Assembly: GCA_946807835.1 (NCBI GenBank)
Contig: OX327709.1
Coordinates: forward strand, 24,801,501 to 24,865,500
DNA length: 64,000 bases
Reading direction: 5' to 3'
DNA from: Ailanthus altissimus
Taxonomy: Eukaryota; Streptophyta; Magnoliopsida; Sapindales; Simaroubaceae
In this document: positions 52,115-64,000 of the stretch, in pieces
Layout: every line of letters begins with the position of its first letter
Position numbering within the stretch: the first letter of the stretch is position 1
Position numbers and translations under genes: made by a program
Notes under the pieces: model-generated
What the model was told of the DNA's origin: nothing
Databases searched by the model: none
Seen by the model: only the letters and a program-made list of their open reading frames with translations

Positions 52115-52327
52115 CTAACTCTTTAGATTTTACTAACTCTTAGTTCTGATCTAAACTCCTTTAGATCAGATCTGAACTCGTTCAGATCATACAATGTCTA
52201 AAACGTTACAAGCATCTTACCATATTTATAAATAAAATAATTAGTGATTTATTGAAATCATAAATGTATAAACATAAAGCAAATATTTATACATAAAAGG
52301 GATGGCACGTAAGCACAAATCCCAACA

Positions 52328-52648
52328 TATACAATCTCTTGAAAAGCCCTGACCCAGTCACGTTGTCAATCAGCGTAACTCTTGATAGATTTGTCTATGA
52401 GAAAGGGCAGCTCATCCTCTTGAGTGTTGAGTCTCACCTCGAGTTTCTCTACTTGCTGCTCCAACTCCTCAAGATGATCTATCGCCTTTCCCACAATGCC
52501 ACCGAACGTTTTCACCATATTCACTAACTTTGGATCAACAGACTTATTGCAAGGTACACTGTCGTGCCTCTTAGCTTTGGGGTCCCTACCTGTCTTTTCA
52601 GTCTACTCCGACGATGTTACATCATCTTTTCCCATCTTCTTTGAACCC
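52328..52648 (-). pseudogene. gypsy gag N-terminal remnant
   Basis: Directly downstream (minus strand) of the PBS, a frame starts MGKDDVTSSE followed by a stop. It continues TGRDPKAKRHDSVP with a coiled-coil-like LEELEQQVEKLEVRLNTQED segment, as at the start of plant gypsy Gag proteins. It is cut by the copia-B junction at 52327. Confidence 0.6.
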
Positions 52649-52660
52649 GCTCTGATACCA
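52649..52660 (-). other. primer-binding site of the gypsy element
   Basis: GCTCTGATACCA, two bases inside the LTR at 52663, gives minus orientation. Confidence 0.85.
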
Positions 52661-52662
52661 AA

Positions 52663-53150
52663 TGTCATTGACCTTTCGAGAATCGTGAGACTTTAAATAC
52701 ATTGCATGCTAAGTAGCCTAGAAAATCACACAAAGAAGAGAAGAAACGCGCTCAGAAGGTGTTTGAGAAAAAAACTCTCTATATTACTAGAGAAAATACA
52801 AGCTATAAGATTGTGTTGTATTTTGTAGAACTGAAGGTTTCCTCTTTATATATTAACAACCCTATACAATCGATGGCTGAGATCTAAATAATCTAATGGT
52901 GTACATACAAGATGAAATAATATGCCACGAAATATTTCTAGATGTCATCACATATGCTATGGAATCTTCCCCTTCAAATAGGGGTTAACAACCTTAATAA
53001 GTCATGAGCTTAGCCCAGATCTTCACCCATGTCAGTGGGTCTTCTAGAAGCTCTGGCCCGCGAACCATTCTAGCAGCTCATAAGTCTCTAAGAGGCTTTG
53101 TCGTGCACCGAGTGTTTGAGAAAATACTTGAAAACACTTGGGGCGTGACA
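52663..53150 (-). repeat. 5' LTR of the gypsy element
   Basis: TGTCATTGACC...GGGGCGTGACA, 488 bp, homologous to the solo LTR at 3624-4093 along its length, with CTCTTTATATATTA in the middle of both. Confidence 0.8.
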
Positions 53151-55089
53151 TTTGGATGGACTTGCAAAGTACTTAATAGGCAATAAGAAATATGGTCTCA
53201 CATATAGTAGATCAAGTCTACTAAGGGATATATGTTTACCTTGGATGAACATTTTGTATAATGAAAATCTACTAAATAGACATGTATAGCTAGATTTACT
53301 ATAGAGTCTGAATTAATAGCTTTAAAAATGGCTTGTTTCGAAACTGAGTGGTTAAGAACCCTTATAAGTGATATTTTCATTTACTCTCACCTTTTGACAT
53401 CAATTTCAATCTATGTGATTGTTTAGCTACAATAACTAGAGCTAATGATAAGATTTATAATGAAAAAAGTAGACATATACGTTTAAGACATAGTATATTA
53501 AGCAATTGCTAGAATCTGAGGCGGTGAACCTAGATTTTGTAAGGTTAGAGATGAATTTGACCATTTCTTTGACTAAACTACTAAATATGAGTTAGTGAAA
53601 AATGCGTTGAGAGGGATGAGACTTTTATCTATATTATAAGGTAAGAGTGATGATAACTCTACCTATGTAATTAGAGATCCCATGAAGTAGGTTCATAACA
53701 GTAAGAACAAGTCACTTGTCGTCTTGTTGTACTACTGATAATATGTTGTAAGTCTTCCCCCTAAGGCGAGGTAGTATATCTGCAGTGGGAAAGGTTGAGT
53801 GTTGTACTCTTAATGAACTCCATAGCCTATTATTGTATGCTAGTGTATTATCCTGTAGAGCACACTTGATGGAGTATTACCTATGTAAGTGTGGAATTGG
53901 TTAGTCTCTATGAGAGCAAGGCAAACATCTCTAAAATACTCATGAATCTAGGACGACATAGGATCATAAAGTGCCACACCGCTAGACATAAACAAGTTAC
54001 TAAAGAGTTTAATGTGAACATTTAATTCTCTATGTTATAATAAGGAATGATGGTTGATAGAAACTTGGTTTTACTTAGTTCCTGTAAAATACGATTACTT
54101 GTTCAATGGTTGGTTCATAACTTAAAAAAGTACCAATTCATATACTTTATATTATACTTTGATTTGAAGTATATTTGCTCATTTGATTTTTTTGAAATAT
54201 ATGAGGGATTATTTAAAATTACAAGTGTATTTCAAATAAATAAATGTATTTCAAGTACATAAAATATAGATAAAAAATCAAGGAGAAAAGAGAAGGGAAA
54301 AGCTAAGTTGTTGGAAAACAGCTTGGGTGTTGCGACACTCTGGAGGAGTGTCGTAGAGCTTTGTGTTAGAACTTGAGTGCCGCAGTGCCGCGAAGCTCAG
54401 TATTGGAGATGTGACCCTTGAGAAAAGTCACAAAGCTTTCTAAATATTATGACTTTATCAAGAGGTTTAGTGTCTCTCTAGAGAGACATCTTATCTCTCT
54501 ATATATTGCAGACACATCTTAATTAGAAAGATACTTTTTGAATAATCATTTTCCTTGATTCACAAATTCTCTACAAATCAATCTATCAAAGTGATTATTT
54601 GTTATCTAAGAAAATTGCATAAAGTGTGCACTCTTGTAATTTTACTTATCATTAAATTTTGGACTCTATACTACTATACAAACTTTTTGCATCTGGATTA
54701 TTAATCTTGAAGAGGTAAAAATAATTTTAAGGACAATGCATTTGCATGCCTTGACAACCAAAAATTGTTTTTGTCCATTCTTCTATTATTTTTCTAACAC
54801 TTTGTGCCTACAACCACGAGTAAATATAAGTGGTAAGATTTGGTGTTTAATGGATGAGATATCAAATCTCTATCCAAACCTTTAAAAAATATTTATATAC
54901 TTGATATATTGTATAAGATGAAAACGTTTTAAAAAAGTACGAGCTATGATAAGAAATATTGTGACGTTAATCAAATTTGTGGAATATTAGCAAATACAAT
55001 AAAAAATCTTAAAATTAAACAAAGAGTTAAACATGACGAAAAAAGCTCATTAGAGAAGAATACTTTATGACTCAAATTGTAAAGAAGTA
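53151..55089. other. unclassified repeat-like DNA
   Basis: No coding sequence is recognised. The 53500-53960 part has the look of a retrotransposon LTR or UTR but no ends were found. A perfect 8-bp hairpin (CGACACTC/GAGTGTCG) lies at 54333-54353, beside GC-rich words like those in the copia LTR. Confidence 0.4.
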
Positions 55090-55403
55090 AATTAAAAATA
55101 GGGGAATTTGAGTAATGCTTGACGAAATGTCGAAAGTATTAGAGAAAAGTTTTAAAATATTTTTAATATTTTATAGGTTACATAGTTTAAATATAGATTT
55201 TATATTATAAGTAATTACTAATAAATTATCATCATTACATAATGTTATAATATATTTAAATTAGTCATTAAATATAGGTTAAATGTATAAGAGTTATAAT
55301 ATATTATTATTATTATTATTTAAGAGTTTTATATATTAAATTATTACAGTAGTTATAATGTATTTAATTATTTTTATTAATATTTGAATTAATATCTATA
55401 CTA
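55090..55403. repeat. AT-rich repeat unit, left part
   Basis: Aligns with 63360-63610 (AATTTTAAAAT-TTTTTAATATTTTATA, TAATAAATTATCATCATT). It is interrupted after 55403 by copia-B-family LTR sequence and continues at about 61135, where the alignment to 63610 onward resumes (TATAAAGGGATG). Confidence 0.65.
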
Positions 55404-55406
55404 TCT

Positions 55407-58400
55407 GTTGGGATTTATGCTTACGTGCTATCTCATTTTGTATGATATTTTATTTTATAATATTTATAGATTATATTTTATTAAATTACTAATTTAATTA
55501 ATTAAATGGTACAGTGCTTATAATGCTACAAACATTGTATGATTTGAAGGAGTTCAAATTTGGCGTGAAGGAGTTTAGACCAGCGCTAAAGGTTAGCAAT
55601 GCTAAAAATTATAATGTCTAATAGTTAACACTTCTAAGAGTTAATAGGTTATAAAAATCAACAAAATTTAGAAGTTAGGACCTTGTCTGTAATAAGACAT
55701 AGACGCGAGAGTACATCAGTTATAACATAGTTGCAAAAAGATGCAATAGTTGCTAAGAAATGTTATTATGCATGTGTATTCTCAAACATGATATTTCTGG
55801 TCTAATTCACCAATAAGGGTCTGTTGGTGAAACCATTTTATTATAGATTAGTGTATCACCATATTTAAATGGTTTAGATGGTTGTTTTTAACTAACTATA
55901 GGCTTATCGAAAGTTCGTATTGTTAAGGTTGATGCTTACGTGCCATCCCTAAATGTATATATACTTGTATATTTATACAAGTGTACATTCCCATTAAATC
56001 AATAATACCTATTAATATAGTACTATGCAATGTAACATTACAAATATTGTATGACCTGAAGGAGTTCAGATCAGATCTAAAAGAGTTTAGATAAGGGCTC
56101 ATAGTTAGCCACGCTGAGAAATATAAATGTTAAATGTTATCATAGCTAAGTGTTAGCTGGTTATAATACTCAGTGAAGATCCAAGAGTTGGAACTTTGTC
56201 TGTAATAGGATATAGACCTGGGAATATACTAGTAAGTGCATAGTTACAATCAGGTGCTAGAAAATGTCAATTGCACAAGTATATTATCAAATATTGTCCA
56301 TAATCTATTTCTGCCGATGCAGGTCTGTCGGTGGATACCTTTATATATAGATCAACATATGTCATACCTATAGGGTATAGATGGTCATTCCTAGTCGGCT
56401 GTGAACTTGGAGCTCGTATTGACATATGGGTATCCATTTAGGACTGGATATAGGATAGACTTATGAGGGCCTCTGATAGACACCCTATGTAAGCCATCAA
56501 TAAAGGGTCCTCTCGAGTTGAGTAGTATACGTAGTTCTTTGACCTAAGTGCCACGATGTACTTGTAAGTTATTCATCATACTTTGGTTCCACGCATGTCA
56601 CAGACCTTTTATGGTGTGACCGCTGGGTGTCGCTGGATATGGTCCGATGCTTATAGAGTCTAGTGTGTACAGATATGAGATCCGTCAGCTCGCATAGAGA
56701 ATTAAATATCTAGATGTTTCGAGATTGTATCTCAGAAAATCTTGTGGCCACAAGCATTAATTTCAAAAAAAAGTTCTGCCAAGGTGGAACAATATGTGCA
56801 AAATATGGTAAAAGAGTTTGCACATATTATTCATTGAGATACAAGTCTGGGGATAAGATATGGATAAGTACTAGGAGATTTGATGGTGATAATCTATATC
56901 CTCAGCACATTCAAGATATCATGACAGAAGGACTATACGTATACGTTGTAACCTCAACTTGTATGGTTCAACGCGCTGATTTATATATCCGCAATGTGTG
57001 CGTAGGGCAATGTTCACGGACTCATAGAATAGTTCTATTTGACGAATCGAGCGTAGACCTAGGGAGTCTCACAATATGGAGTGTACTCGTTGTGCACTGG
57101 GGCAACGTACCAGATTAAATTATTTAATCCAGTAATATCCAACACTGCCACGGGAATACGTGCACATCTGTATTTAAGTGTTAAATATAATAATTAATCA
57201 ATAATTATTATTTACTAATTGTATAATGACACGTAGTGCATTATGGACCCTCGGTTGAGTTTACCCAAGTGTGAAATTTGGTGAAACCCACTATGGGGTA
57301 AACTTGGTAACTATTTATGAGGGGAAAAATGGTCATTTCATATATTAATTATTTAATTGTTAAATAATCATAATATCTCATTATTATATTATATTATATT
57401 AATTATTATTATTTTATTTGGGTGCCAAATAGTTGGCATTTTTTTCTATGGTGCCAAAAGAAGCAATTGTGAATTGCTACAAATTCTATTTCCTTTCTTT
57501 TTAGTGAAAGGAAAGAATACACACTACCGGCCATTTCGGGATTAAGAGTTAATCCCATGTTGGATATCGGGCTGCTGTTCTAGCTCACTAAGTTTACCGA
57601 GTTGGTGACTAGAACTGGCAACGAGTTGGTCTCCATGTGGACTCCGAGAAAATACATGTCTAACGTTATACGTTCAGGTGAGTTCTCAACACTACTAATA
57701 TATTAATGTGATTAATGTATTTTATTTATTATATTTATTGCATGTTTAAATGCTTCCGCCGCGTTTAATATGTATATGATACGTATTTTAGGCAATAGAC
57801 ACAATTGCACATGTATACACCCACGTATATTAGATTTCTGACATGTATGGCATAGGGGTATTCAGTGAAGACTGAATACTGAACAGGCTTAACAAGGACC
57901 CAATAAATATCTTATTAAGCCGTCAATGGTAAGTCTTTTTGAGTTAAGTAATGTACATGATCCTTTGACTTGAGCGTTACAATGGGCTTATGAGTGATCT
58001 ACCAAGCTTTAGTTTGATATATGTCAGAGACCTTTGTTGAGTATTTTCTATAACACAAACTAACGTAAGTATACGTTGTCGCAATAAGTAATATATGATG
58101 AATTCAGTATCGATCCCACGGAGAATGATTATCTTTTCTAGTTTAAGTACTGAAATTGTGTCTTTCTACTCTTATCTAGAAAATGATTTAATGTGTAAGA
58201 TTAAGCTATTTAAGTAAAAGAAAAACTTAAATATGATAATTAATAAACTAAATTCACACAATTTGAATTCAATATGAGACAGTCTAGGATTACAAACTAT
58301 CCCTTATTATGCAAATCAATTTAGCATAATCTCTTTTAAGTTTATTATACTTAACTTAATATATTGATCAAAACACTCAATTCATCACAAGCCTCTTCTG

Positions 58401-61131
58401 ATGGTCAAGTGATTATACTTCATCCAATCAAATATCTATATTCATATGATAATTAAATTGAACAAAATCTACTAAGCACAAGTTTTATAGATCATACATG
58501 TCATATGAGTATATGCTTATCTTATATGAAACTCATGCATCAATATGCTTAAGACTTAATACATAAATGTTTTTTCTAAGTTTATTTAAGTATTTCTAGA
58601 TCAATTTAACTAATGGCCAGGTAATAAAATTGCATTAAATACAAGCATAATGAATATTTCAAAAATTAAATTAATAATATAAAAGAGATAGCTATAGTCA
58701 ATCACATAATGAGTTCAAGAATGTAATCCTAAATTAATGAAATTAAATCATATTTAAACTATAATTTCTTGAAGTTAATTCAATCAATACTCATGAAATA
58801 AACATCTTACAATAAGTAAAAGAACAAAGCAAAGAAGAAGTCCCTATCAAATGACTTTGATTTTGAATCTTCATTTACTCTTCTTTGATTTCTCCAAGCT
58901 TGAATGTTAGGTATTTTTCATTTTCATTCCTAGTTGCTCTCCTTCAAATAGTAAGTTTAAGATAAATATATAGGAAGGAACACCAAAATTAGGGTTATTT
59001 TTTTTACTTTCTTATTTTAAGCATCCTGTCAACTTTTGCTGCCCAGGCTTCAATGTTGCGGCATTGAGGTGTTTGGTAGTTACTAATTGTAGTGCTCCAC
59101 CAAATGCCTCGGAGCTCCACCGAATGTCCTGGCGCTGCACTGTAGCACATTGTAGCGGGTGAATAGTAAACTTAGGTACTGTTCATGTCACTGTAGCATT
59201 ATTTTGTATTTTTATCTCTAATGCTCCCATTCGCGTCTAGTTTCTTGCGTGATGTTCCAATTGTCTTTAAACTTACAATTCATAAAGAATGTGCATAAAT
59301 ACTAATTATTTGAGGTTAAATGAGCAAATATTAATCTTAGGAGTATAAAAATATTATATTAAATTATATATTATCAACCTTTCATGATCTAACCGCTATG
59401 TGTCATTGGATATGGTTCGATGCTCATAGAGTCTGATATGCACAGATATGAGATTCGTTAACTCACATGGGTGAGTTGTATATTCAAATACTCCGAGACT
59501 GTATCTCAAAAAAACTTGTGGCCATAAGCAATAAACCTAGAAAAAGAGTTTCCACAGGGTTAAACAATATCGTAAATGTATTTGCTTATATTATTTATCG
59601 ACATATATGCCTAGAGATAATTTTATGGATAAGTGTGTAGAGATTTGACGATGATGATCTGTATCCTCGCTCATCCAGAATACAAATGGTGGAATGATTA
59701 TACGTATGCACTATGACTTTAACTTGTATGGTCTACTGCGTTGATTTATAATATTCGTGACGTGTAAAAGCGCGTCGATCATGGACTTATAGAACAGTTC
59801 TGTTTGACAAATTGGTCGCGGACCTAGGGAGTCCCGCGATATGAAGTGTACTCATTGTGCACTGGGGCAACATACCAGATGGAATAATTCAATCCAGCAA
59901 ATTTTAGCAGACTAGACATTTACTTCAGTATCCCTCGAGATGGATACGTGTCAAGACTTAAGTATTAAGTACATCATTCAGTTAATAATAGTTATTGACC
60001 AATAGGATAATGAAACGTGAGACATTGTAGGCCAATTATTGTTTGACTTAAAAATTACTATAATGATCTTACTTATTGGACAAGCAATATTATTATTTTA
60101 TTCATTAAATTATTTATTGAATAAATATATATGATAATATTTGATATTATTATTACAAGTCAAACAATTATAAATTATTCTTTTGTAACGTGTTTTAATT
60201 TGATTAAAATATGATTAATAAAAACAATGAAGCATGGCATAAAATTGGTAGGATCAAAGCGTGTGTTATAAGCAAATGAAGAAATTATTTTTTCAAACTG
60301 CTTTGTCTCTCTCGGCCATCACTCATGCATTGTTAGGCTTTATTTTGTTTAATGTAAACAAATACAAAAACAAGTGCAAAAGGCAAGGCAATAGTGGGGC
60401 CAAAACTTACAAATGTGAATTTGTTCCAATTTGCTCCATAAATTCGGCCAAGTGCATTCCTTTATTTTTGTTTTTATTTGTTTATTGTAAACAATTATAA
60501 ACAAAAATAAATGGCAAGTGTTGACATACTTGTGGGCAATTGATTGCTTATAGGAGGGAAAGTAAATTAAAGTAAGTAAGAACAAAATGCTTGCTCATTT
60601 TTGAGGTGAGACACACAACCACTAAAAGGAGAAATGAGAGAGAGTTCTTTTATTCTTCAAGTATTGAAAGTAAGCATAATACATCACTCTCTCATCTTGT
60701 TCATCTATTTCTTCTTGATGGTCGGATTTACTACAAGCACTAGAAAACATGTTTTTGTTGTTTAAGTGTTAAACTTGAACAAAACAATTGATAGCTTGTA
60801 GTAGTCCAAACTAGCTTAAGTGTTAAGCATTGAGTTTAAGTGTTAAACTTAGGGTTTAAGTGTTAAACCCTTTGCTGAAAGAGGTTGCTATTCTAGACTA
60901 CCCAAGCCTACTGAGTTGGGTACTAGAGTTGCGCACGAGTGTATTTTAAGACAAGAACTCCAGTTCAACAAAATATAAAAGGCTTATCAAGGTAATTCTC
61001 TACAAACCCTTTTAATTTCATTTATCGCTTACGAAATTAGATTTTCGGACTTTCATTGTGCACAAATATATATATGATGCATGTTTTGTAATGATGAACA
61101 CAATCTCACATGTATGCACCCTATGATAATC
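55407..61131 (+). mobile_element. rearranged copia-B-family LTR fragments
   Basis: Begins TGTTGGGATTTATGCTTACG, the sense start of the copia-B LTR, and ends GATAATCAACA. It contains a first LTR start cut at about 55920, a second, fuller LTR at about 55922-57835 with an imperfect start, and a third part at 57841-58037 plus 59378-61131. Conserved antisense blocks include the CAGTGCACAACGAGTACACT complement near 57080 and 59850. No gag-pol is present. The host repeat at 55090-55403 and 61135 onward is continuous across the block, so the block inserted as a unit or collapsed from a full element. Short TTAAGTGTTAAAC motifs repeat at 60761-60870. Confidence 0.65.
58038..59377. mobile_element. 1.34-kb insertion within an LTR fragment
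   Basis: The LTR sequence reads continuously from GAGACCTTT (58036) to CTTTCATGATC (59378), with CCTTT on both sides as a probable target duplication. The insert starts GTTGAGTATTTTC and ends TTATCAAC, a short terminal inverted repeat. About 60 bp in, TTCAGTATCGATCCCACGG resembles the GTCGATCC...GGGAAG block of the foldback element arms, hinting at a related family. No coding sequence. Confidence 0.55.
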
Positions 61132-61800
61132 AACACTCACACTATTTACCACAGTATAAAGGGATGCTTACCCTTATTAGAAGTAAGTGAGAGTAAAGAA
61201 GAAAAAAGAAAAATGAGAAAGATTCTATACATATACTATTTTAAATAATAATTTTTTTTTTCTATTATGTTTTCGAGCAACAATGACAATGGAGATTTAG
61301 TATTATATTTTAATAATCATGCTCATTAAGAAGAGTGGTTAAAGTTAAAACTTAGAGCCATATAGATCTATCATTACTTATACAAAATAATGGCTATTTA
61401 ACTTTAGAATACTATTTTTAACATGTTTTTTTTTATGCTAAAGGTTAAATTTTCTTGCCCTCTTATATATATTTAGTTTATATTATGATTGTTGATGATT
61501 TTTATTTTACAAATATTTGATAATGTATATTCTAATATATGATTTGAATAATTTTTAAAATAAATATACTCAATGATTTAAAGCCAAATAGGTCTTGAAT
61601 GTTTATTGATTGCTATTATATTTGCAAGAGTAATTTTCTGTTGGTGTTTCTATTTTATATTTGAGTGGTTTTTTTAAAATAAATAACATGGAAGATCATC
61701 ATGTATTTTGTTAAATGATTAATATGTGATTATATCAATTTGATCTATGTCAAATACATAATTCTCTAATTTTAACTTTATTATGTGTTGATTTTAATAT
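61132..61800. repeat. AT-rich repeat unit, right part
   Basis: Aligns with 63600-64000 (TATAAAGGGATG, GAGTGAGA-TAAA-AAGAAAAAAGAAAAA, GGAGATTTAGTATTAT). With 55090-55403 it makes up one unit whose second copy starts near 63360. Confidence 0.6.
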
Positions 61801-63359
61801 GCATATTATTCTCAAAAATTTTATTATCAAATGTTTTAAGGACATCATAATTTTATTATTTTCTATTAGAATAAATATTTTTACATTTAATCATTCCTCC
61901 ATTAGATTACTTGTTTTGGGTCATTTGAAATTTAATAGTGTGGTTTTTATTATCTACCCCTTTTCATATATAAAAAAAAATTATTGGTAATTCCGATAGC
62001 CATATATATTTCAACACTTTTTATTTGCTACTATATTAGCCAATTATATATTTGCATGTGTTGCTAATGCTAAAGTATTGAAGATTTAATGTATTTTAAT
62101 TATGAAATATTGTGCATGCTTATTATATTTTTGTGTTTACTAAAATTTAATAAATATTGCTTTTTATGTGTAAAGAAAATATTACTATTATTGAGTGCAT
62201 GATGTAGATTAAAATTTTTATTTCAAAAAAATTATATAAAAAATAGTAGTCTCAATTTTTTTTTTGAAATATAAGGGTTTATTAATTATTCTTATTGTTT
62301 ATTTTTCATGTATTATTATGAGAAAGTAAAATAAAATGTTTACCCTTTAATTTTTATTAAATATTTAAGTATTTTCATTATGCATTTATTAGTTGTCTAC
62401 TCTAACAATTTTGTTTGAGTAAACAAATTGTGTTAGGTTTGACAAAGTTAATGAACAAAATTTTTTAAGAACAATTCAACTTAAATACACACTAGTGAAG
62501 AATGGGTAACGACTTAATGAAACAAGAGAGAAGTTGTGTAAAAGCAACAAAAAAAATTACTTCGATAACGATAAGCAAAGCTTATTTGGGTCGATAGTTC
62601 TTTAGCATGCTATATAAATTAAAATTTATATAAAAATATTATAAATAAAATATTTTTGAGGAAATCATAAATACAACACTTTTGAAAATTTTTTATAAAG
62701 TTGTCGCGAAGGATGTGCTTAAACCCATAATGGAGTCATTTGTGAAAATAATCTAATCTTTGTGATTAGCAACCCTATAAAAGAGGTTCAATGGGTAAGA
62801 ATAACATATGTTACATAATTTATTTAACACTTATATTATAGACATATTTTAGATGACATATGCTTGTGTTCATCCTTATGATAAAAATGTTAATTGTGTG
62901 TGATGTTAGGAAGGATATTTACCTTAAATGAGTCTAATACAAATATACTCTTGCAAGGCATAAGTCACATATGCTCTTAGAAGATTCACTTATGTGAGAG
63001 TAGTCACATTGTTGTGATTATAAGAATTGGGTTGTTGTTTAGAGCTTTCACTATAAGTAAGATAAAGTGCATGGTCATTTATACCTTAACCAGTAAAATC
63101 AAGTCTTCATTATTATGTGTGTTATGGTCAAAGTGTGGTCAAAGAGCCAATTTTGAGATATAGTTCACTTAGGTTTCTAAAATATATTATATAACATTAA
63201 GTATTTGTTAAAGTTCGAAAGATACATATATTTACTACATAATAAAATTTTGCTCTTATATATTTTTGTTTGATTATATATTATATTTTTTTATATATCA
63301 AAATTTATATGTATATATAAAAAGATTTTTAAATTTTTTGTAGGAGAACTATTGGAGAA
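61801..63359. other. AT-rich DNA without recognisable genes
   Basis: Long A/T-rich tract; nothing beyond simple-sequence runs could be supported. It lies between two copies of the repeat unit and could be the interior of an LTR element if those copies are LTRs. Confidence 0.4.
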
Positions 63360-64000
63360 AAATTTTAAAATCTTTTTAATATTTTATAAGTTACTTAATT
63401 TAAATATAATTTTATATTATAAGCTATTAGTAATAAATTATCATCATTGCATAGTAATTATAATATATTTAAATTAACTATTAAATTTAGGTTAAATATA
63501 TAAAAGTTATAATGTATGTCATTATTATTTAAGAGTTTCATAAATAAAATTATTATAGAAGTTACAATGTATTAAATTGTTCTTATAATATTAGAATTAA
63601 TACTTAAACTAATTACCATTGTATAAAGGGATGTTTATCATTATTAGAAGTGAGTGAGAATAAAAAAGAAAAAAGAAAAAAGAAAAAAAAATTGAAAAGT
63701 GTTCTATATTATGTATATCTTATCTAAAATGATATATTTTTCATATTATATTTTTGAACAATTATGAGAATAGAGACCTAATATTATTTTTTAATAATCG
63801 GGTTCATTGTAGAAAATGATTGCAAGTATAAAATTGAATTTAAAATTATATAAATTCATCATTATTAGTACGATGAGTGAATTATTTGACAATACTTTAT
63901 AATATACATATTTTATGCTCAAAGTCAAATTTTTTTATTTTTTATATATATATAATTATATTATAATTATTGATTATTTCTATTTATAAATATGTGATAA
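63360..64000. repeat. second copy of the AT-rich repeat unit
   Basis: Same order of blocks as 55090-55403 followed by 61132-61600, without the LTR insertion. Runs off the window end. Confidence 0.6.

Larger units (their letters stand above)
32006..52327 (-). mobile_element. Ty1/copia element B with 2.3-kb LTRs (right LTR interrupted)
   Basis: Left LTR 32006-34278, internal region 34279-39728, right LTR 39729-41782 plus 52120-52327. Both LTRs are TGTTGTG...CCCAACA in plus reading, 2,273 and about 2,262 bp after removing the 10.3-kb insertion, and they are very similar. Minus orientation follows from the PBS at 39715-39726, the purine tract at 34279-34292 and the gag-pol direction. The flanking pentamers (TTGTC and TATAC) do not match, so no target duplication is visible. 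The long LTRs and long leader suggest a TAR/Angela-like lineage, but that assignment is uncertain. Confidence 0.88.
39729..52327 (-). repeat. right (5') LTR of copia element B, in two pieces
   Basis: Pieces 39729-41782 and 52115-52327 (CTAAC duplicated) together match the left LTR. They are separated by the LTR-G element at 41783-52114. Confidence 0.88.
31545..53150 (-). mobile_element. Ty3/gypsy element, internally deleted, hosting the copia-B nest
   Basis: Minus-oriented. The 5' LTR is 52663-53150, the PBS 52649-52660, and a gag start lies at 52648-52328. Then comes the copia-B insertion (32006-52327), followed by a short RT/INT relic at 32005-31545. The 3' LTR was not found. That the two flanks belong to one element is inference from matching orientation and order; the copia-B insertion lacks a target duplication, so rearrangement is likely. 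Confidence 0.55.

Noticed and set aside
56714..57118. 134-codon open frame on the plus strand
   Set aside because: It lies on the antisense-equivalent blocks of a copia-B-family LTR fragment and is not a gene.

Overview
The window is nuclear DNA of a flowering plant, most likely a eudicot. It has AT-rich intergenic DNA, GT-AG introns, one complete phosphoethanolamine cytidylyltransferase gene close to Arabidopsis PECT1, and heavy nesting of LTR retrotransposons and LINE remnants. The species cannot be fixed from the sequence alone.

Gene-bearing part (1-14.2 kb). Three host genes can be supported. (1) A two-exon gene for a small secreted cysteine-rich protein (1625-2079, +). (2) A two-exon LURP-one-related (LOR8-like) gene (7761-8994, +). 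(3) An eight-exon PECT1 gene (9966-14161, -), reconstructed exon by exon as an uninterrupted 423-residue protein. LOR8-like and PECT1 are convergent neighbours, and their Arabidopsis counterparts (At2g38640, At2g38670) are also close together, so this looks like conserved microsynteny. A decayed LINE with a solo LTR inside it lies between the first and second genes.

Repeat-bearing part (14.7-64 kb). A LINE fragment is split by a decayed Ty1/copia element (15.9-21.4 kb); one LTR of that element carries a snap-back inverted repeat. A foldback element with arms of about 515 bp lies at 22.9-25.1 kb. From 31.5 to 53.2 kb there is a nest four levels deep: a deleted Ty3/gypsy element contains a copia element with 2.3-kb LTRs. 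One LTR of that copia contains a young non-autonomous element with 2.7-kb LTRs (TSD CTAAC). The internal region of that element carries, antisense, a block with a nearly intact LONELY GUY (LOG) cytokinin-activating gene next to pararetrovirus-like (Caulimoviridae-type) coding sequence.

A second, older LOG copy with the same promoter-proximal and 3'-flanking sequence sits at about 26.0-29.65 kb and is split by a solo LTR of the same 2.7-kb LTR family. The LOG-bearing unit thus occurs twice in the window, which suggests that it was mobile.

The most unexpected non-coding signal is in the leader of the large copia element (38.43-38.77 kb). Four copies of a conserved ~20-nt motif each lie inside a different inverted repeat. 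That is the pattern of four stem-loops with covarying stems and a conserved apical loop. The same leader carries a GC-rich tandem repeat, and similar GCGCTGCAGCGC-type words recur in an unrelated copia LTR. The right end (53-64 kb) contains fragments of the copia-B LTR family in the opposite orientation, inserted into an AT-rich repeat that recurs at 63.4-64 kb.
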